In this document: positions 60,538 to 64,000 of the stretch, piece by piece | Layout: each line of letters opens with the position of its first letter | Position numbering within the stretch: the stretch's first letter is position 1 | Source of the DNA: Acetivibrio alkalicellulosi | GTDB taxonomy: Bacteria > Bacillota > Clostridia > Acetivibrionales > Acetivibrionaceae | DNA length: 64,000 nt | Assembly: GCA_008125075.1 (NCBI GenBank) | Contig: VLTH01000002.1 | Location: 1,967,451 to 2,031,450 of the forward strand | Direction of reading: 5' to 3' | Translations under genes and position numbers: made by a program | Notes under the pieces: model-generated | What the model was told of the DNA's origin: nothing | What the model saw: the letters and a program-made list of their open reading frames with translations, nothing else | Databases searched by the model: none

Positions 60538-62718
60538 TTATAAACTTTCAAGAACTGTATTTAAAATTATAACTATTTCTGCTCTTGTGGCCATACGCTT
60601 AGGATGAACTCCTCCACTAAAGCCCTGAACCAAGCCCGCCTTTGTAAGAGTTGCAACAGCTTCCTTTGCATAACTGCTTATTTGTCCTGCATCGTTATAT
60701 GCAGAAAGATCTTCTAAGCTTCCCTTTTCTAGTTCTATTCCTGATATTTCAAGAGCTTTTGTGACAATAACCATCATATCTTCTCTTGTAATATTGCCTT
60801 CAGGATTGAATGTACCTGAACCAATGCCTTTTATAATACCTAGCTGCCTTGAAACCCCTATTGCATCATAGTAGTATGAACCTGACCTAACATCTATAAA
60901 ATTGTCTTTAAATTCAGCCTCTAAATTTAAAGCATTTCTAACCATAATTATAAAATCCCCTCTTTTAGTGTTCTGTCCAGGATTGAAATCTCCTTTATGG
61001 TCTCCTTTGACAATTCCCTTTTCATAAAAACTATCAATAGCATCCATAGCCCATAAATACTGATAGCCTACATCAGAAAAATACTTTGATTTCTGACCAT
61101 TTAATAAAAGCCCACTGCTTTCGTTGTGAAGTCTGTCTAAAGCAGTAACTACATAAAATACATTATCAGCATTTCTAACTTCTCTATCTATAAATTCTAA
61201 AACCTTATTATTATTCCTAACAGTTCCAATAAGTCTTGCAGCACTTGTATCTGCAACAATATCTCCACTTTCACCCTTATTAAAACGATACACCCCATAG
61301 TAAACTGCATTATTATCATTAGCTGTCCAAGAAACCCTTACCCCATTTGAAACTACTTCAATATCTCCAGACACTGGAGCTTTAGGTGCTTTGCCACCTT
61401 TCCATGGCATAACAGGAACAAGAACTTTAGATGACCATAGGTCATTTTCTATGACTTTTACCATCTGTTGCTTTCCTGCATCCTCAAAATTCTTATATCT
61501 AAACATAATGGTTCCTAATATTTCAGGCCTTGCAACATTAAATTTAAGTTGCCTTGTAAACTCAGGAACAGCATTTGCACCTTTAAAATACTCATCCGAA
61601 TCATCATTTACCTTGTATATAGCCTGTCCTATATAAAGATGAACATTTCTCCCCTTAACCAAATTTGCCCACCACGTAGCAACTTCTCCATAAGGAGCTC
61701 GTGGATTTGCAAAAGTAAAGTAAATCTGTGGAGCAATATAATCTATAATCTCCTCTTCAACCCATTTCTTTGTATCGGCATAGCATCTATTATAATTTGT
61801 ATAGCTTGAATTTGTATTTGAACCATCAACATGTCCGTCTCTTTTATTACCCCATACTCCTCCAGGACTAATTCCAAATTTTACCCAGGGTTTTATTTCA
61901 CCGATTTTTTCTGAAAGTTCTTTTATTAATAGGTATGTGTTATTTCTTCTCCAGTCACCCTTATTTGAAAACTGACCATTATTATATTTCTTATAAGTAT
62001 CATCGTCTCTCATTTCTCCCTCTTGATTCTCATAATAAAAATAATCATCAAAATGTATTCCATCTACATCATAATTGTTCAGCACTTCCAAAACCCTATC
62101 AACTACCCAACATCTAGCCTCAGGTATACCCGGATCTACAATAAACCTATTCATTGATGTCCTAATCCATTCAGGTTTATTTATATATATACTATTTGGA
62201 ACATTAAGAGACTGAATTGTAGCAGCTGAAGTGTTCATTGAAACCCTGTATGGATTCATCCATGCATGTAATTCAAGATTTCTTTTATGAGCCTCTTCTA
62301 TTGCAAAGGCCAATGGATCAAAACCTGGATCTTTTCCAAAAGTTCCAGTTAGATAACGTGACCATGGTACAATATCAGATTTATAAAGAGCATCTCCTTC
62401 TGGACTTACTTGAAAGAAAACAGCATTCATATTTAAGTCCACTGCTCTGTCTAAAATTTCAATAAGTTCATTTTTACTACTTTGAATACGCTGTGCATCA
62501 TTTGTAATATTCCTTGTTTCAACAGTAGGCCAATCCAAATTTAAAACAGTAGTGAGCCATACTCCTCTAAGATGCCTCTTAACAAGAGGTGTCTCATTTG
62601 GTATGTATTCCAAATAGGATGACCATGGTGTTGCCTGTGAAAACAAATTTACTGGTACTGTTGTCACAAACATTAAAATTGCAATAAAAAAACATGCTAA
62701 TCTCTTTTGTATAAACAT
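60538..62718 (-). CDS. GHL10-type glycoside hydrolase with C-terminal SLH domains
   Basis: 726-aa surface protein. After a signal peptide (about 1-28) comes a TIM-barrel of the GHL10/DUF187 (FenI) type (about 45-400): LRGVWLTTVLNLDWPT, NAVFFQVSPEGDALYKS, ELHAWMNPYRVSM, DGIHFDDYFY and VKFGISPGGVWGNK. A fibronectin-like module (about 425-520) and three SLH domains (about 540-725) follow. The substrate of GHL10 proteins is unsettled; peptidoglycan or glycan cleavage is suspected. The start at 62718 follows GGGGTTA; the ORF opens further upstream to 62772. Confidence 0.9.
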   Translation of the reverse strand: MFIQKRLACFFIAILMFVTTVPVNLFSQATPWSSYLEYIPNETPLVKRHLRGVWLTTVLNLDWPTVETRNITNDAQRIQSSKNELIEILDRAVDLNMNAVFFQVSPEGDALYKSDIVPWSRYLTGTFGKDPGFDPLAFAIEEAHKRNLELHAWMNPYRVSMNTSAATIQSLNVPNSIYINKPEWIRTSMNRFIVDPGIPEARCWVVDRVLEVLNNYDVDGIHFDDYFYYENQEGEMRDDDTYKKYNNGQFSNKGDWRRNNTYLLIKELSEKIGEIKPWVKFGISPGGVWGNKRDGHVDGSNTNSSYTNYNRCYADTKKWVEEEIIDYIAPQIYFTFANPRAPYGEVATWWANLVKGRNVHLYIGQAIYKVNDDSDEYFKGANAVPEFTRQLKFNVARPEILGTIMFRYKNFEDAGKQQMVKVIENDLWSSKVLVPVMPWKGGKAPKAPVSGDIEVVSNGVRVSWTANDNNAVYYGVYRFNKGESGDIVADTSAARLIGTVRNNNKVLEFIDREVRNADNVFYVVTALDRLHNESSGLLLNGQKSKYFSDVGYQYLWAMDAIDSFYEKGIVKGDHKGDFNPGQNTKRGDFIIMVRNALNLEAEFKDNFIDVRSGSYYYDAIGVSRQLGIIKGIGSGTFNPEGNITREDMMVIVTKALEISGIELEKGSLEDLSAYNDAGQISSYAKEAVATLTKAGLVQGFSGGVHPKRMATRAEIVIILNTVLESL

Positions 62719-63195
62719 TAACCCCAACCCCCAAAAATGTATTATTAGGAACACTGAAAGTATAACTTCCACTACTTTTTCACTACAGGCCTCATTAGAA
62801 GTGAAAGACTAAAAAAGGTCGAGGCTCGATGCGCCAATCTTTTTATTAATGCCAAATAGGCTCCAGTGAAAAGTGGAAGTAATATTTCAGACATTCTTAC
62901 CTAATCCTATATTACGGTTCAAATGAAAGTTAGTCAACAAGAAATTATTACATTGTTCTCGTTATTTCTAAAAAAAATGTAGTTTTTTGAACTCTGCAAC
63001 TGACATTCGCGAATATTTCTTGAGCACCCTGTAAAAGTAGTTTGAGCCCGAGTATCCAACTTTTTCGTATATTTTACCAGTATTTGCTTTTTTATCTCAT
63101 AAAAGTATTTAACCCACTGTATCCTCTGTATATTTCAAAATTCAAGGAATCGGAACTGCAAAAACAACTCGATAATTGGCTAAAAGAATAAAAAA
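62719..63195. other. Intergenic region with R6 inverted-repeat element
   Basis: Upstream of the GHL10 gene. 62765-62900 is bounded by ACTTCCACTACTTTTTCACT on the left and AGTGAAAAGTGGAAGTAATA on the right, about 130 bp in all, MITE-like. Right-end fragments recur at 30683-30712, 33741-33765 and 34813-34850. The interior has GTCGAGGCTCGATGCG. 62900-63195 is AT-rich with no gene seen. Confidence 0.55.
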
Positions 63196-63236
63196 ACTCC
63201 ACCTTGATATCTGGTGGAGCCTGATAATATCTAAAA
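63196..63236. repeat. R4 hairpin repeat downstream of nrdJ
   Basis: ACTCCACCTTGATATCTGGTGGAGC hairpin (63196-63220) with a degenerate tail CTGATAATATCTAAAA, ending right at the nrdJ stop codon. On the minus strand it may act as terminator for nrdJ. Confidence 0.6.
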
Positions 63237-63238
63237 AA

Positions 63239-64000
63239 CTACCCACACTTTGAAAAGCCGCAATTTCTACACACTACACATCCGCCTTCATGTTCAACAC
63301 TTTTACCACATTCAGGACATGAAGCTTTTGCATTCAACATATCAGAATTTGAGCAACACTCAACTGTTGTAACGCTATTAGCCATAGGACGCTGAAACTT
63401 TTGATCATCTGTAATGCTAACCTCATTAGAACTGTCAGCATGTCCATTTTGAATTTTAGCAACTTTTTCAATAAGCCTTCCAATTGCATCTGGACAAGAC
63501 ATTACTTTTAGACTTTTTTGCCTTGTAGTAGAAGGACATCTTATGCCTTTTAACTGCTCTACAATATATTTGTAATCAATTCCTGACCTTAAAGCAATTG
63601 AAACTAGTCTTGCAGTCGCTTCTGATTGGGATGGACATCCTCCAGCTCGTCCCGTATTAGTAAATACTTCGCAAATTCCATCTTCATCATAATTAACTGT
63701 TATATAGAGGTTGCCACATCCAATTTTCACCTTCTCAGTAAAACCAGTGGCGATATCTGGTCTTGGTCTAGGTGCAATCCTTGATGATATATCCTGTATT
63801 TCATAAGAAACATTCTCTTCTTTTCCCTTAACTTTTCCAATATTAAGCACCTGCATGTCTCTGCTTCCATCTCTATAAATTGTCACACCTTTGCAATATG
63901 TCTTATATGCATGCCAAAAAACATCGGAAACATCCTTTTTAGTAGCATCATGGCTAAGGTTTACTGTTTTAGATACTGCATTGTCTGTGTACTTTTGAAA
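63239..64000 (-). CDS. nrdJ: B12-dependent ribonucleotide reductase (C-terminal part)
   Basis: Adenosylcobalamin-dependent class II ribonucleotide reductase, the oxygen-independent dNTP source. The window shows the last 253 residues: KYTDNAVSKTVNLSHDATKK, YKTYCKGVTIYRDGSR, the NrdJ C-terminal domain RPRPDIATGFTEKVKIGCGN, and the closing cysteine cluster SCPECGKSVEHEGGCVVC RNCGFSKCG, which carries the reducing thiols. The reading frame continues past the right edge, so most of the enzyme lies outside. The internal GTG at 63886 is not a start. Confidence 0.96.
   Translation of the reverse strand, partial: FQKYTDNAVSKTVNLSHDATKKDVSDVFWHAYKTYCKGVTIYRDGSRDMQVLNIGKVKGKEENVSYEIQDISSRIAPRPRPDIATGFTEKVKIGCGNLYITVNYDEDGICEVFTNTGRAGGCPSQSEATARLVSIALRSGIDYKYIVEQLKGIRCPSTTRQKSLKVMSCPDAIGRLIEKVAKIQNGHADSSNEVSITDDQKFQRPMANSVTTVECCSNSDMLNAKASCPECGKSVEHEGGCVVCRNCGFSKCG

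Noticed and set aside
63239-63886. Stand-alone 215-aa zinc protein
   Set aside because: The frame continues unbroken to the window edge with typical NrdJ sequence, so it is the 3' part of a larger gene.

Overview
The window reads as chromosome of a low-GC, Gram-positive, spore-forming, anaerobic, cellulosome-producing clostridium (Acetivibrio / Ruminiclostridium type). Supporting evidence: type I dockerin modules on three secreted proteins, a SigI/RsgI pair whose RsgI carries a CBM3, a GH81 laminarinase, two SLH-anchored glycosidases, the sporulation pair ytrH/ytrI, and B12-dependent ribonucleotide reductase. The three-gene glycine betaine importer hints at osmotic or alkaline stress, but species cannot be fixed from sequence alone.

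Layout. 1-6862 (minus): the cell-shape and division cluster maf-mreB-mreC-mreD-pbp2-minC-minD (minD is cut by the window start). 7-14.6 kb: an orphan 286-aa protein, the ClpC adaptor MecA, a VanW-family protein, a PRC-barrel protein, a TPR membrane protein and a DUF6648-like protein, separated by dispersed palindromic repeats. 14.6-19.9 kb: a decayed gene fragment, lon, argJ and an orphan cheW. 20-24.7 kb: a stress/envelope block with a zinc-ribbon protein, ytxG/ytxH, an ECF sigma factor with zinc-finger anti-sigma factor, and a translationally coupled pspC - 49-aa duplicate - LiaF-like operon. 24.9-29.1 kb: a split chromate-type transporter, a membrane-anchored CBM2 protein with an unusual leader, and fetAB. 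29.2-34.7 kb: asnS, asnA, two cyclophilin lipoproteins and ytrHI. 35-41.6 kb: a Na/Pi symporter, LTA synthase, a SEC-C protein, an NpmA-like 16S rRNA methyltransferase and two TadE-like proteins. 42-56.7 kb: polysaccharide-degradation genes (GH81-dockerin, a CBM-like/dockerin protein, rsgI-sigI, a dockerin-only miniprotein, SLH-GH18) interleaved with wrbA, a C39-like peptidase, thpR and a purine permease. 57.3-60.3 kb: the glycine betaine ABC importer. 60.5-64 kb: a GHL10-type hydrolase with SLH repeats, and nrdJ (cut by the window end).

How the genes work together. RsgI's external CBM3 probably senses cellulose and releases SigI. A SigI-like promoter lies in the divergent gap and points at the small dockerin protein. 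GH81, the CBM-like/dockerin protein, the CBM2 anchor and the SLH glycosidases would form the cell-surface polysaccharide kit.

Most notable: (1) a chromosomal homologue of the aminoglycoside-resistance methyltransferase NpmA; (2) a strong Shine-Dalgarno site separated from the CBM2 start by a 10-bp stem hairpin that also encodes an in-frame, amber-terminated six-codon ORF; (3) two genes, maf and thpR, whose family start position holds AUA or AUC at ideal distance from a strong Shine-Dalgarno site; (4) at least six families of short palindromic dispersed repeats that occupy most intergenic space. No tRNA, rRNA, CRISPR array or complete insertion sequence was seen.
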